The notes beneath the pieces were generated by a model. The model was not told the origin of the DNA, did no database searches, and saw only the letters and a program-made list of their open reading frames with translations. The position numbers were made by a program, and so were the translations under genes. From Leyella stercorea (GTDB lineage Bacteria > Bacteroidota > Bacteroidia > Bacteroidales > Bacteroidaceae): a stretch of 32,360 bases of DNA. Of this stretch, positions 1 through 7,807 are shown one piece after another (position 1 is the first letter of the stretch; each line of letters opens with the position of its first letter). The DNA is taken from positions 1 to 32,360 of the forward strand of contig NZ_JAHQUY010000037.1 of the NCBI RefSeq assembly GCF_019052365.1, in the 5' to 3' direction.

Positions 1-2
1 AC

Positions 3-41
3 GACAAGCCCATTGGCAGAATTAAGTATGCACTAAATTAA
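3..41 (+). other. possible 3' end of an upstream CDS (very uncertain)
   Basis: Frame 3 from the window edge reads DKPIGRIKYALN and then a TAA stop, using codons like those of neighbouring genes (GAC, AAG, CCC, GGC). This could be the tail of a gene lying outside the window. The other frames also stop within about 36 bases, so the choice of frame is weak. The segment also overlaps an inverted repeat at 13-50, so it may be non-coding. No family can be recognised from 12 residues. Confidence 0.22.
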
Positions 42-50
42 TTCCGCCAA
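13..50. repeat. imperfect inverted repeat, one arm also present at the other window end
   Basis: TTGGCAGAATTA (13-24) and TAATTCCGCCAA (39-50) are inverted repeats of 12 bp with one mismatch and a 14-nt loop. The right arm, extended to 34-51, matches 32310-32327 perfectly in inverted orientation (18 nt). It may be a transcription end, an operator or a small dispersed repeat. It lies just before the response regulator start. Confidence 0.5.
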
Positions 51-62
51 CAGGTAGCAGTT

Positions 63-752
63 ATGAAACAGAATCAAAGAATTCTTGTGGTGGACGACGA
101 GCAGGACTTGCTCGAAATCCTTAAGTTCAATCTCGAAACGGAAGGCTACGAGGTGCAGACAGCGACGTCGGCAGAAGAGGCGCAGACGCTCGACATAGCA
201 TCGTTCGACCTGCTGCTGCTCGACGTGATGATGGGCGGCATGTCGGGATTTGCCTTGGCTCGCTTGCTGAAAGCCAACCCGAAGACAGCCAGTGTGCCTA
301 TCATCTTCCTCACCGCACGCGACACGGAGAACGACACCGTGACGGGATTCAACCTCGGTGCGGACGACTATATAGCGAAGCCGTTCTCGCTGCGAGAAGT
401 GATGGTGCGTGTGCGTGCCGTGCTGCGCCGTACGGCAATTGACAACGGCGAGGAGGAACCGCACCTCATTACATACCAGGGCATCGTGATGAACCTCGAC
501 AAGAAGACCGTAACCATCGACGGCGAAGAGATAGCGTTCACGAAGACGGAGTTCGAACTGCTGCACCTGCTGCTCAACGAGCGAGGACGCGTATTCTCTC
601 GCCAGGAGCTTATCGACCGCGTTTGGCCGAAGGATGTGCTTGTGCTCGACCGCACGGTGGACGTGAACATCACACGTCTGCGCAAGAAGATAGGACGTTT
701 TGCGAAGTGCATCGTCACACGCCTCGGTTTCGGCTACTACTTCGACGCTTAG
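63..752 (+). CDS. rprY: OmpR/PhoB-family response regulator (RprY-like)
   Basis: This is a 229-residue DNA-binding response regulator. The N-terminal receiver (about 5-122) has the acidic pair D11/D12, phosphoacceptor D54 in LLLLDVMM, T84 and K106 in AKPFS. The C-terminal winged helix (about 135-228) contains the TKTEFELLHLL, VFSRQELIDRVW and VDVNITRLRKKI stretches typical of the OmpR family. By family knowledge, phosphorylation at D54 by the partner kinase promotes dimerisation and promoter binding. The ATG at 63 fits the receiver start. The sensor kinase follows at 1022 on the same strand, 269 bp away across a 22-bp repeat array, so the pair is probably one regulatory system. The arrangement and length resemble RprY/RprX of Bacteroides. 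The signal sensed cannot be read from sequence. Confidence 0.93.
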   Translation: MKQNQRILVVDDEQDLLEILKFNLETEGYEVQTATSAEEAQTLDIASFDLLLLDVMMGGMSGFALARLLKANPKTASVPIIFLTARDTENDTVTGFNLGADDYIAKPFSLREVMVRVRAVLRRTAIDNGEEEPHLITYQGIVMNLDKKTVTIDGEEIAFTKTEFELLHLLLNERGRVFSRQELIDRVWPKDVLVLDRTVDVNITRLRKKIGRFAKCIVTRLGFGYYFDA

Positions 753-856
753 GAGGATTGGTGTAAAACTACAAAACATTGGCTAAATAGAATAGCAAAC
801 GATTAGCCCTTCGCCTCTATTTCGTAGGTTTGACACACCATCCACGCAGCCTTCTA

Positions 857-963
857 CATCGGGCGGCGTTCGCAATCTGATCGGGCGGCGAACGCAATCT
901 GATCGGACGGCGTTCGCAATCCGATCGGACGGCGGACGGAATCTGATCGGACGGCGGACGGAG
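857..963 (+). repeat. tandem array of 22-bp GATCGGACGGCGGACGG-type repeats (about 4.9 copies)
   Basis: Units begin at 857 (first base C instead of G), 879, 901, 923 and 945, and the last is partial. The conserved core is GATCGGRCGGCGNNCGSAAT. The variable dinucleotide is TT, AA, TT, GA, GA in order, and unit ends alternate T or C. The array ends 58 bp before the sensor kinase start. The same family occurs at 14821-14950. The period is not a multiple of three, so the open frames across it are not coding. There are no spacers, so it is not a CRISPR. Confidence 0.93.
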
Positions 964-1021
964 CACAAGACCAAAACCTTATAGTAAACATTCTATTCTG
1001 ACTTCTTCAACATTACTAATT

Positions 1022-2449
1022 ATGAAAATATCTGTCGGCAAAAAACTATACTTCAGCATTCTCTCGGTGTTCCTTGTGTTCGCCGTGGCGTTCATCGTGT
1101 TCCAGCAGGACCGCGAGAAACAGTTCAAGATTGACACGCTCAACCTAAAGCTGCAAGACTACAACTCGCGCATGGAGGAATATCTGCGACTCTTCCCCGA
1201 CTTCTCGGAGGAGGCGCTCGACCGCTATGTGCATACCCACTACATACCGAACATACGCGTGACGCTGATACGCAATGACGGCAAGGTGCTCTACGACAGC
1301 AAGCTGAAGGACTACTCGAACATAGCCAACCACGCCACACGACCGGAGATTGCGGCAGCACTGAAGCACGGCGCCGGTTCGACCGTCGACCGCAACAGCC
1401 AGACCGTACACGGCGACTTCTTCTACTCGGCAACCTACTTCCCCAGGCAGCAGCTCATCATACGTTCCGCACTGCCCTACACGAGCGACCTTGTACAGTC
1501 GCTGCAGGCAGACCAGCACTATATATGGTTCGCCGTGGGTGCCATAATGCTGCTCACCGTCATACTCTACCGCTTCATCGAGCGACTGAGCGACAACATC
1601 ACGAAGCTGCGCACGTTCGCCTCAAGAGCCGACCACAACGAGTCGCTCGAAACCGAAGACCTCGCCGTGTTCCCCAACGACGAACTGGGCGAGATTGCCG
1701 AGCGTATCATCAAGATATACAAGCGTCTGCAGACCACACGCCGCGAGCAGGACGTGCTGAAACGACAACTGACGCAGAACATTGCGCACGAACTGAAAAC
1801 GCCGGTGGCAAGTATTCAGGGATACCTTGAAACTATACTCGAAAACCCGAATATCAACGACGCCACACGCGAGCAGTTCCTGCAGCGTAGCTATGCGCAG
1901 AGCCAGCGTCTCACGTCGCTGCTGCAGGACATTTCGACGCTCAACCGCATGGACGATGCGCCGGAGATGATGAGCGAAGAGAACGTGAACATATCTGAGA
2001 TTGTATCGAACATACAGAAGGAGACGGCGCTACAGCTGCAGAGGAAAGAGATGACGTTCTGCAACCACTTGCAGCCGAACATCGTGGTGCGCGGCAGCAC
2101 AAGTCTGCTATACAGCGTGTTCCGCAACCTTACGGACAACGCCATAGCCTATGCCGGTGTGGGCACAACGATAACCATCAACGCCGAACTCAGCTCAAAC
2201 GAACTGTTCGACGACCACCGCAAGTGGCACTTCACCTTCTCGGACAACGGCGTGGGCGTGGCGCCGGAGCATCTGCCGCGAATCTTCGAGCGCTTCTACC
2301 GCGTAGACAAAGGCAGGTCGCGCAAGATGGGAGGCACCGGTCTCGGACTCGCCATCGTGAAAAACGCCGTTCTGCTGCACGGCGGCACAATAAGCGTTCA
2401 CAACAACGAGCAGGGCGGTCTGTGCTTCGAGTTCACACTCAGAGCCTGA
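1022..2449 (+). CDS. rprX: membrane sensor histidine kinase (RprX-like)
   Basis: This is a 475-residue inner-membrane sensor kinase. There is a transmembrane helix at about 9-28, a periplasmic sensor region at about 29-165 and a second helix at about 167-187. A linker leads to the HisKA dimerisation helix with the H-box NIAHELKTPVASIQG (phosphoacceptor H256). The HATPase domain has an N-box (NLTDNAIAYA), a G1 box (FSDNGVGVAPEHLPRIFERFYRVD) and a G2 box (GGTGLGLAIVK). By family knowledge it autophosphorylates and transfers phosphate to the cognate regulator, here almost certainly the one at 63-752. No TAnnTTTG box is seen directly upstream, so it may be read through from the regulator gene or from a promoter in or near the 22-bp array. 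A strong palindrome follows three bases after the stop and could end transcription. Confidence 0.93.
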   Translation: MKISVGKKLYFSILSVFLVFAVAFIVFQQDREKQFKIDTLNLKLQDYNSRMEEYLRLFPDFSEEALDRYVHTHYIPNIRVTLIRNDGKVLYDSKLKDYSNIANHATRPEIAAALKHGAGSTVDRNSQTVHGDFFYSATYFPRQQLIIRSALPYTSDLVQSLQADQHYIWFAVGAIMLLTVILYRFIERLSDNITKLRTFASRADHNESLETEDLAVFPNDELGEIAERIIKIYKRLQTTRREQDVLKRQLTQNIAHELKTPVASIQGYLETILENPNINDATREQFLQRSYAQSQRLTSLLQDISTLNRMDDAPEMMSEENVNISEIVSNIQKETALQLQRKEMTFCNHLQPNIVVRGSTSLLYSVFRNLTDNAIAYAGVGTTITINAELSSNELFDDHRKWHFTFSDNGVGVAPEHLPRIFERFYRVDKGRSRKMGGTGLGLAIVKNAVLLHGGTISVHNNEQGGLCFEFTLRA

Positions 2450-2451
2450 CC

Positions 2452-2539
2452 CCGTAGCGGAGGTCTCCGGCCTCCGCAGCAACAAGTACGACGCTATTGT
2501 CTGTCAGATTGCTGCGGAGGCCGGAGACCTCAGCTACGG
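2452..2539. repeat. long inverted repeat of the GGAGGTCTCCGGCCTCC family
   Basis: Arms at 2452-2482 and 2509-2539 are 31 bp with one mismatch, around a 26-nt loop. The core, from CGGAGGTCTCCGGCCTCCG to GCAGC, is shared with the copies at 26921-27065. It starts three bases after the kinase stop and is followed by a short T run, so it may act as a terminator for rprX. Its recurrence at an unrelated locus marks it as a REP/MITE-like dispersed element. Confidence 0.9.
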
Positions 2540-2621
2540 TTTTGCTGCCGCTCTTTTGTATTAATCAGCCTAAATAATCAAAATAACCCCGCAAACATGC
2601 GCTCATTTTGCTAAAAAGTCG

Positions 2622-2629
2622 TAACTTTG
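2622..2629 (+). promoter_or_regulatory. -7 box of purL promoter (TAACTTTG)
   Basis: TAACTTTG fits the Bacteroidetes -7 consensus TAnnTTTG, with a start expected about 6 nt downstream, near 2635. No clear TTTG -33 box is seen at the right spacing. The placement argues against translation starting at the TTG at 2608, which lies upstream of the transcript start. Confidence 0.65.
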
Positions 2630-2673
2630 CAGACAACAAAATGTTTTTTCATCCAAAACAATATACAAGCAGT

Positions 2674-5600
2674 ATGATTCTATTTTTCATGACTCCAAGC
2701 AAGAGCGTGATCGCTACAGCAGCTGATCACCAGCTCTCACAAGACGAGATCAATGAACTGTGTTGGCTTTACGGCGGTGCCACTCTCATCGAGGGTGAGA
2801 CTGTCGAGGGCTTCTTTGTGGGTCCACGCCGCGAAATGATTACTCCATGGAGTACGAATGCCGTAGAGATAACTCAGAACATGAGCCTCCACGGCATTTC
2901 GCGTATTGAGGAGTACTTCCCCGTAAGCTCTAAAGATGCAGAGCACGACCCGATGTTGCAGCGCATGTACGAGGGTCTTAACCAGGACATCTTCACAGTG
3001 AACCACGAGCCGGAACCTATCAAGCGCGTGGAGAACATAGAAGAATACAACGAGCAGGAGGGTCTGGCGCTCTCAGCTGAGGAGATTGAGTATCTGCACA
3101 AGATTGAGAAGGAACTTGGTCGCCCACTGACCGACTCAGAGATTTTCGGTTTCGCACAGATCAACTCTGAGCACTGCCGCCACAAGATCTTCGGCGGTAC
3201 GTTCATCATCGACGGCAAGGAGATGGAGTCGTCACTGTTCGCTATGATCAAGCAGACAACAAAGGAGAACCCTAACAAGATTCTCTCTGCATACAAAGAC
3301 AATGTGGCTTTCGCGCAGGGTCCGGTTGTGGAGCAGTTCGCACCGCACGACCAGTCGACATCCGACTACTTCCAGGTGAAGGACATCGAGAGCGTCATCT
3401 CGCTGAAGGCAGAGACACACAACTTCCCGACAACCGTAGAGCCGTTCAACGGCGCAGCTACTGGTACTGGCGGCGAGATTCGCGACCGTATGGGTGGTGG
3501 CGTCGGCTCATGGCCTATCGCCGGAACAGCCGTGTACATGACTGCTTACCCGCGTCTTAAGGACGACGACAACCTCACACGCGACTGGGAGAACATCATG
3601 CCCGTACGCAAGTGGCTGTATCAGACACCGGAGCAGATTCTCATCAAGGCATCTAACGGTGCGTCTGACTTCGGCAACAAGTTCGGACAGCCGCTCATCA
3701 CCGGTTCGGTGCTCACCTTCGAGCATCAGGAAGGCGCCGAGAAGTACGCTTACGACAAGGTTATCATGCTCGCAGGCGGCGTAGGTTACGGCACAAAGCG
3801 CGACTGTCTGAAGAAGGAGCCGCAGAAGGGCAACAAGGTTGTCGTTGTAGGCGGCGACAACTACCGCATCGGCTTGGGCGGTGGCTCTGTATCTTCTGTT
3901 GATACCGGCCGCTACAGCAACGGCATCGAGCTGAACGCCGTGCAGCGTGCCAACCCGGAGATGCAGAAGCGTGCATACAACCTCGTTCGCGCTCTGTGCG
4001 AGGAGGATGTAAACCCTGTAGTTTCTATCCACGACCACGGTTCGGCAGGTCACCTCAACTGTCTCTCTGAGCTTGTTGAGGAGTGCGGCGGCGAAATCGA
4101 CATGACTAAGCTGCCTATCGGCGACAAGACACTTTCTTCGAAGGAAATCATCGCCAACGAGAGTCAGGAGCGCATGGGCTTGCTCATCGACGAGAAGCAC
4201 ATCGACCACGTACGTCGCATCGCAGAGCGCGAGCGTGCTCCGCTGTACGTTGTAGGCGAGACAACCGGCGACGCTCACTTCTCATTCAAGCAGGGCGACG
4301 GCGTGAAGCCTTTCGACCTCGACGTGGCTCAGATGTTCGGTCACTCGCCGAAGACTATCATGCGCGACGAGACCGTAGAGCGCCACTATCGCGACGCTGA
4401 ATATACACACGAAGAGACTTCGGAGAACGGCAAGGACGACGTTCTCGACAAATACGTAAGCCGCGTGCTGCAGCTTGAGGCTGTGGCTTGCAAGGACTGG
4501 TTGACAAACAAGGTAGACCGCTCCGTAACTGGTAAGATTGCACGCCAGCAGTGCCAGGGACAGATTCAGTTGCCGCTCTCAGACTGCGGCGTCGTAGCTC
4601 TCGACTACCGCGGCAAGAAGGGCATCGCTACAGCTCTCGGACACGCTCCGCAGGCTGGTCTGGCTTCGCCCGAGGCAGGCTCTGTGCTCTCTGTAGCAGA
4701 AGCGCTCACAAACATCGTTTGGGCACCGCTTGCAGACGGTCTGAACAGCCTCTCGCTCTCAGCCAACTGGATGTGGCCCTGCCGCTCGCAGAAGGGCGAA
4801 GACGCTCGTCTGTACAGCGCCGTTAAGGCTCTCAGCGAGTTCTGCTTGGCTCTGAAGGTGAACGTGCCGACCGGTAAGGACTCGCTGTCGCTCAGCCAGC
4901 AGTATCCGAACGGCGAGAAGATCATCTCTCCGGGTACAGTAATCGTGAGCGCAGGCGGCGAAGTATCAGACATCCGCAAGGTTGTTTCGCCGGTACTCGT
5001 AAACGACAAGAATTCATCTCTCTACCATATCGACTTCTCGTTCGACGAGCAGCGTCTCGGCGGTAGCGCATTCGCACAGAGCCTCGGCTTCGTAGGCGAC
5101 GACGTTCCTACCGTAAAGAACCCGGAATACTTCGCCGACTGCTTCAACGCAGTTCAGGAGATGATAGAGAAGGGCTGGATTATGGCTGGTCACGATATCT
5201 CTGCAGGCGGTCTTATCACTACATTGCTCGAGATGTGCTTCGCTAACACAGAAGGCGGTATGCACGTAAACCTCCACAGTCTCGCCGGCAACGACATCAT
5301 CAAGATGCTGCTTGCCGAGAACCCGGGCGTTGTCGTTCAGGTTTCAGACAAGTACAAGGAGGAGTTCAAGGAGTACATGGAGGAGAACGGCATCGGCTAC
5401 GCAAAGATTGGCTACCCCACTCCGACAGAACGCACTATCGTCATCAAGAAGGACGAGTACACACATACATTCGACATCGACACACTGCGCGACACATGGT
5501 ACAAGACATCGTATCTGCTCGACCGCGACCAGAGCTTCAACGGCTGTGCAGCAAAGCGCCGCGACAACTACAAGAAGCAGCCTGTTGAGATGCAGTTCCA

Positions 5601-6411
5601 CCCGTCGTTCAAGGGCTCGCTCGAGAGCTATGGCATCTCTGCCGACCGCCGCACAGCGTCGGGCATCAAGGCTGCCATCATCCGCGAGAAGGGTACTAAC
5701 GGCGAACGCGAGATGGCTTACTCGCTCTACCTCGCTGGCTTCGACGTGAAGGACGTTATGATGACCGACCTTATCACCGGTCGCGAGACACTCGAGGACG
5801 TGAACATGATAGTCTTCTGCGGTGGCTTCTCTAACTCGGACGTTCTCGGTTCGGCTAAGGGCTGGGCAGGTGCATTCCTCTACAACCCGAAGGCTAAGGA
5901 GGCGCTCGACAAGTTCTACGCTCGCAAGGACACTCTCTCGCTCGGTATCTGCAACGGTTGCCAGCTCATGGTTGAGCTCAACCTTATCAACCCCGACCAC
6001 GAGAAGCGCACACGAATGTTGCACAACGATTCGCACAAGTTCGAGAGCAACTTCCTCGGCGTCGAGATTCCGCAGAACAATAGCGTGATGTTCTCATCGC
6101 TCAGCGGCGACAAGCTCGGCATCTGGGTGGCTCACGGCGAAGGCAAGTTCTCACTGCCTGAGTCGGAGGACAAGTACAACGTGGTAGCTCGCTACAACTA
6201 CGCTGAGTATCCGGGCAACCCGAACGGTTCTGACTACAACGTAGCTGGTATCTGCTCGGCTGACGGACGCCACTTGGCTATGATGCCTCACCTGGAGCGC
6301 GCCATTTTCCCGTGGCAGAACGCTTGGTATCCGGCAGACCGTCGTCAGGACGACGTTACTCCGTGGATTGAGGCGTTCGTAAACGCTCGCAAGTGGATTG
6401 AGAAGCAGTAA
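2674..6411 (+). CDS. purL: phosphoribosylformylglycinamidine synthase, single-chain type
   Basis: This enzyme catalyses the ATP- and glutamine-dependent conversion of FGAR to FGAM, the fourth step of de novo purine synthesis. It is the long one-chain form (1245 residues from this start), with an N-terminal domain, two AIR-synthase-like halves and a C-terminal class I glutamine amidotransferase. Visible signatures include the SEHCRHKIF motif, KAETHNFPT with GAATGTGGEIRD, and GKDSLSLS in the second half. The glutaminase nucleophile is C1093 in GICNGCQLM, and the catalytic His-x-Glu lies in MMPHLERAIFP near the C-terminus. The frame is open from a TTG at 2608, but the promoter box at 2622-2629 excludes that start. 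ATG at 2641, 2674 (MILFFMTPSKS) and 2689 are possible, and 2674 best fits the family N-terminus. Codon use is strongly biased (AAG, GAC, TTC, CGC), suggesting high expression. A terminator-like hairpin follows. Confidence 0.96.
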   Translation: MILFFMTPSKSVIATAADHQLSQDEINELCWLYGGATLIEGETVEGFFVGPRREMITPWSTNAVEITQNMSLHGISRIEEYFPVSSKDAEHDPMLQRMYEGLNQDIFTVNHEPEPIKRVENIEEYNEQEGLALSAEEIEYLHKIEKELGRPLTDSEIFGFAQINSEHCRHKIFGGTFIIDGKEMESSLFAMIKQTTKENPNKILSAYKDNVAFAQGPVVEQFAPHDQSTSDYFQVKDIESVISLKAETHNFPTTVEPFNGAATGTGGEIRDRMGGGVGSWPIAGTAVYMTAYPRLKDDDNLTRDWENIMPVRKWLYQTPEQILIKASNGASDFGNKFGQPLITGSVLTFEHQEGAEKYAYDKVIMLAGGVGYGTKRDCLKKEPQKGNKVVVVGGDNYRIGLGGGSVSSVDTGRYSNGIELNAVQRANPEMQKRAYNLVRALCEEDVNPVVSIHDHGSAGHLNCLSELVEECGGEIDMTKLPIGDKTLSSKEIIANESQERMGLLIDEKHIDHVRRIAERERAPLYVVGETTGDAHFSFKQGDGVKPFDLDVAQMFGHSPKTIMRDETVERHYRDAEYTHEETSENGKDDVLDKYVSRVLQLEAVACKDWLTNKVDRSVTGKIARQQCQGQIQLPLSDCGVVALDYRGKKGIATALGHAPQAGLASPEAGSVLSVAEALTNIVWAPLADGLNSLSLSANWMWPCRSQKGEDARLYSAVKALSEFCLALKVNVPTGKDSLSLSQQYPNGEKIISPGTVIVSAGGEVSDIRKVVSPVLVNDKNSSLYHIDFSFDEQRLGGSAFAQSLGFVGDDVPTVKNPEYFADCFNAVQEMIEKGWIMAGHDISAGGLITTLLEMCFANTEGGMHVNLHSLAGNDIIKMLLAENPGVVVQVSDKYKEEFKEYMEENGIGYAKIGYPTPTERTIVIKKDEYTHTFDIDTLRDTWYKTSYLLDRDQSFNGCAAKRRDNYKKQPVEMQFHPSFKGSLESYGISADRRTASGIKAAIIREKGTNGEREMAYSLYLAGFDVKDVMMTDLITGRETLEDVNMIVFCGGFSNSDVLGSAKGWAGAFLYNPKAKEALDKFYARKDTLSLGICNGCQLMVELNLINPDHEKRTRMLHNDSHKFESNFLGVEIPQNNSVMFSSLSGDKLGIWVAHGEGKFSLPESEDKYNVVARYNYAEYPGNPNGSDYNVAGICSADGRHLAMMPHLERAIFPWQNAWYPADRRQDDVTPWIEAFVNARKWIEKQ

Positions 6412-6458
6412 GGATACTCTTCAACTCTATAACGTTTCGCAACGGCGAAACAAATAAA

Positions 6459-6495
6459 AAACTCCCGCAGGATTCTCGTAATTCTGTGGGAGTTT
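6459..6495 (+). terminator. purL terminator hairpin
   Basis: AAACTCCCGCAG (6459-6470) pairs with CTGTGGGAGTTT (6484-6495) with one G-T wobble and a 13-nt loop, followed by the T-rich GTTTTGT. It lies 47 nt after the purL stop. Confidence 0.75.
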
Positions 6496-6528
6496 GTTTT
6501 GTATTGTCTTCGATTTGCACTATCTTTG
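6491..6528 (+). promoter_or_regulatory. promoter copy 1 of a duplicated promoter (chromate transporters)
   Basis: The -33 box TTTTG (6497-6501), a 19-bp spacer and the -7 box TATCTTTG (6521-6528) fit the Bacteroidetes consensus. The 38-bp segment recurs with a single mismatch at 6565-6602, 74 bp downstream. The copy overlaps the right arm of the purL terminator. Confidence 0.65.
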
Positions 6529-6564
6529 GATAAGATAGGCGGCACTCAACAATAAAAACAAGCC

Positions 6565-6602
6565 AGCTTGTTTTGTATTGTCTTCGATTTGCACTATCTT
6601 TG
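6565..6602 (+). promoter_or_regulatory. promoter copy 2, nearest to the chromate transporter genes
   Basis: The second copy has TTTTG (6571-6575), a 19-bp spacer and TATCTTTG (6595-6602). Transcription should start near 6609, giving a leader of about 17 nt to the ATG at 6626. This excludes the more upstream ATG at 6578, which would lie inside the promoter. Confidence 0.75.
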
Positions 6603-6625
6603 CACATGACATTTTAAACAATAAT

Positions 6626-7171
6626 ATGCAGAACTTTTACATATCAGCATTCCGCGTGTTCTTCAAGATAGGACTCTTCACACTCGGCGGTGGCTACGCC
6701 ATGATTCCGCAGATAGAGGCTGAGGTGGTAGACAAGCACAAGTGGATGACACGCGAGGAGTTTCTCGACCTTATAGCTGTGGCGCAGTCGTGTCCCGGCG
6801 CTTTGGCTGTGAACATGAGCGTGTTCATCGGCTACCGTCTGCGCAAACTTCGCGGTGCTGTCTGCACTACGCTCGGCGTCGCACTCCCCTCGTTCCTCAT
6901 AATCCTGCTCATCGCGATGTTCTTCCACAAGTTCCAGGACAACGCCGTGATTGCATCAGCATTCAACGGCATTCGCCCGGCGGTGGTGGCTCTGATTGCT
7001 GCCCCCGTGTTCACACTGGCTAAGTCGGCACGCATCGGACTCACCAACTGCTGGATTCCCGTTGCAAGCGCATTGCTGATATGGCTCGTAGGCGTAAACC
7101 CGATCTACGTGCTCGTTGTGGCAGGAATGTGCGGGTATCTCTACGGACTTCTCATCAAACCTACAGAATAA
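6626..7171 (+). CDS. chrA: chromate transporter family protein, first half-size subunit
   Basis: This is a 181-residue polytopic membrane protein of the CHR (ChrA) superfamily, short-chain type. It has the N-terminal FFKIGLFTLGGGYAMIPQIE motif and the AVAQSCPGALAVNMSVFIGYR motif, followed by several hydrophobic helices (about 78-100, 112-130 and 143-175). Short CHR proteins occur as tandem pairs that together correspond to one full-length transporter, and the next gene is the partner. By family knowledge they export chromate, probably as anion/proton antiporters. In an anaerobe the true substrate may be another oxyanion, which is inference. The start at 6626 is chosen because 6578 lies within the promoter and MQNFYISAFRVFFKIGLF aligns with the family N-terminus. 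The stop is one base from the next ATG, so the pair is co-translated. Confidence 0.9.
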   Translation: MQNFYISAFRVFFKIGLFTLGGGYAMIPQIEAEVVDKHKWMTREEFLDLIAVAQSCPGALAVNMSVFIGYRLRKLRGAVCTTLGVALPSFLIILLIAMFFHKFQDNAVIASAFNGIRPAVVALIAAPVFTLAKSARIGLTNCWIPVASALLIWLVGVNPIYVLVVAGMCGYLYGLLIKPTE

Positions 7172-7172
7172 C

Positions 7173-7748
7173 ATGATATTTCTCCAGCTATTTTTCACGT
7201 TCTTCCAGATCGGACTCTTCGGATTCGGTGGCGGATATGGTATGCTGTCGCTGATACAGAACCAGACGGTGTACAACCATGCTTGGCTCACATCGGCTGA
7301 GTTCACAAACATCGTGGCGATAAGTCAGATGACGCCCGGTCCGATTGGCATCAACGCAGCCACATACTGCGGCTACACCGCCGTACACAACGCCGGCATG
7401 GGCGAATGGCTCTCGATATTGGGCAGCGCTACGGCAACGCTTGCGCTCGTTCTGCCGTCGTTCATAATGATGATTCTCATCTGCCGTGTGTTCATGAAGT
7501 ATATGAATACGCCTACCGTGCAGAACGTGATGTCGGGTCTGCGCCCCGCCGTAGTGGGTCTCATCGCCGCAGCCGCACTTCTGCTGATGACGCCCGAGAA
7601 CTTCTCGTCGCCGAAGATCAGTCCGTGGCACTTCTGGGTGAGCATCGCCATCTTCGCTGCCACATTCGTAGGCACAAAGTTCGTAAAGGTAAACCCTATA
7701 AGGATGATATGTTGGGCAGCGTTCGCAGGAGTAATGCTACTGTATTAA
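7173..7748 (+). CDS. chrA: chromate transporter family protein, second half-size subunit
   Basis: This is a 191-residue partner of the preceding gene. It carries the same CHR signatures, FFQIGLFGFGGGYGMLSLIQ and AISQMTPGPIGINAATYCGY, then helices at about 83-105, 118-137, 150-166 and 172-190. The classical family motif QMTPGP is complete here and degenerate (QSCPGA) in the first subunit, consistent with the two halves having specialised. ATG 7173 is chosen because it starts one base after the upstream stop and MIFLQLFFTFFQIGLF matches the family start. A longer frame from 7116 would overlap the first gene by 56 nt. A strong bidirectional terminator follows. The transported ion is not proven by sequence. 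Confidence 0.9.
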   Translation: MIFLQLFFTFFQIGLFGFGGGYGMLSLIQNQTVYNHAWLTSAEFTNIVAISQMTPGPIGINAATYCGYTAVHNAGMGEWLSILGSATATLALVLPSFIMMILICRVFMKYMNTPTVQNVMSGLRPAVVGLIAAAALLLMTPENFSSPKISPWHFWVSIAIFAATFVGTKFVKVNPIRMICWAAFAGVMLLY

Positions 7749-7760
7749 CTATAAATTAAT

Positions 7761-7806
7761 AAAAAACGTGATGGAGCGCTACAAACAGCGCTCCATCACG
7801 TTTTTT
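7761..7806. terminator. bidirectional terminator between convergent genes
   Basis: There is a perfect 20-bp stem (7761-7780 with 7787-7806) and a 6-nt loop. A runs on the left and T runs on the right make it a rho-independent terminator on both strands. It ends the chromate transporter operon (+) and the M28 peptidase gene (-), whose stop is two bases away. Confidence 0.93.
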
Positions 7807-7807
7807 A

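Noticed and set aside
857..963. CRISPR array
   Set aside because: The 22-bp units are directly adjacent without unique spacers, and no cas genes are present. The same holds for 14821-14950.
783..974. Minus-strand ORF of 63 codons across the 22-bp array (and a similar one at 14758-15030)
   Set aside because: The period is 22, so the reading frame cycles through the repeat. The predicted Arg/Pro/Ser-rich peptide has no start context and only reflects GC-rich repeats.
2608..2673. 22-residue N-terminal extension of PurL from a TTG start
   Set aside because: The -7 box TAACTTTG lies inside it, so the transcript begins downstream, and the extension does not look like a PurL N-terminus.
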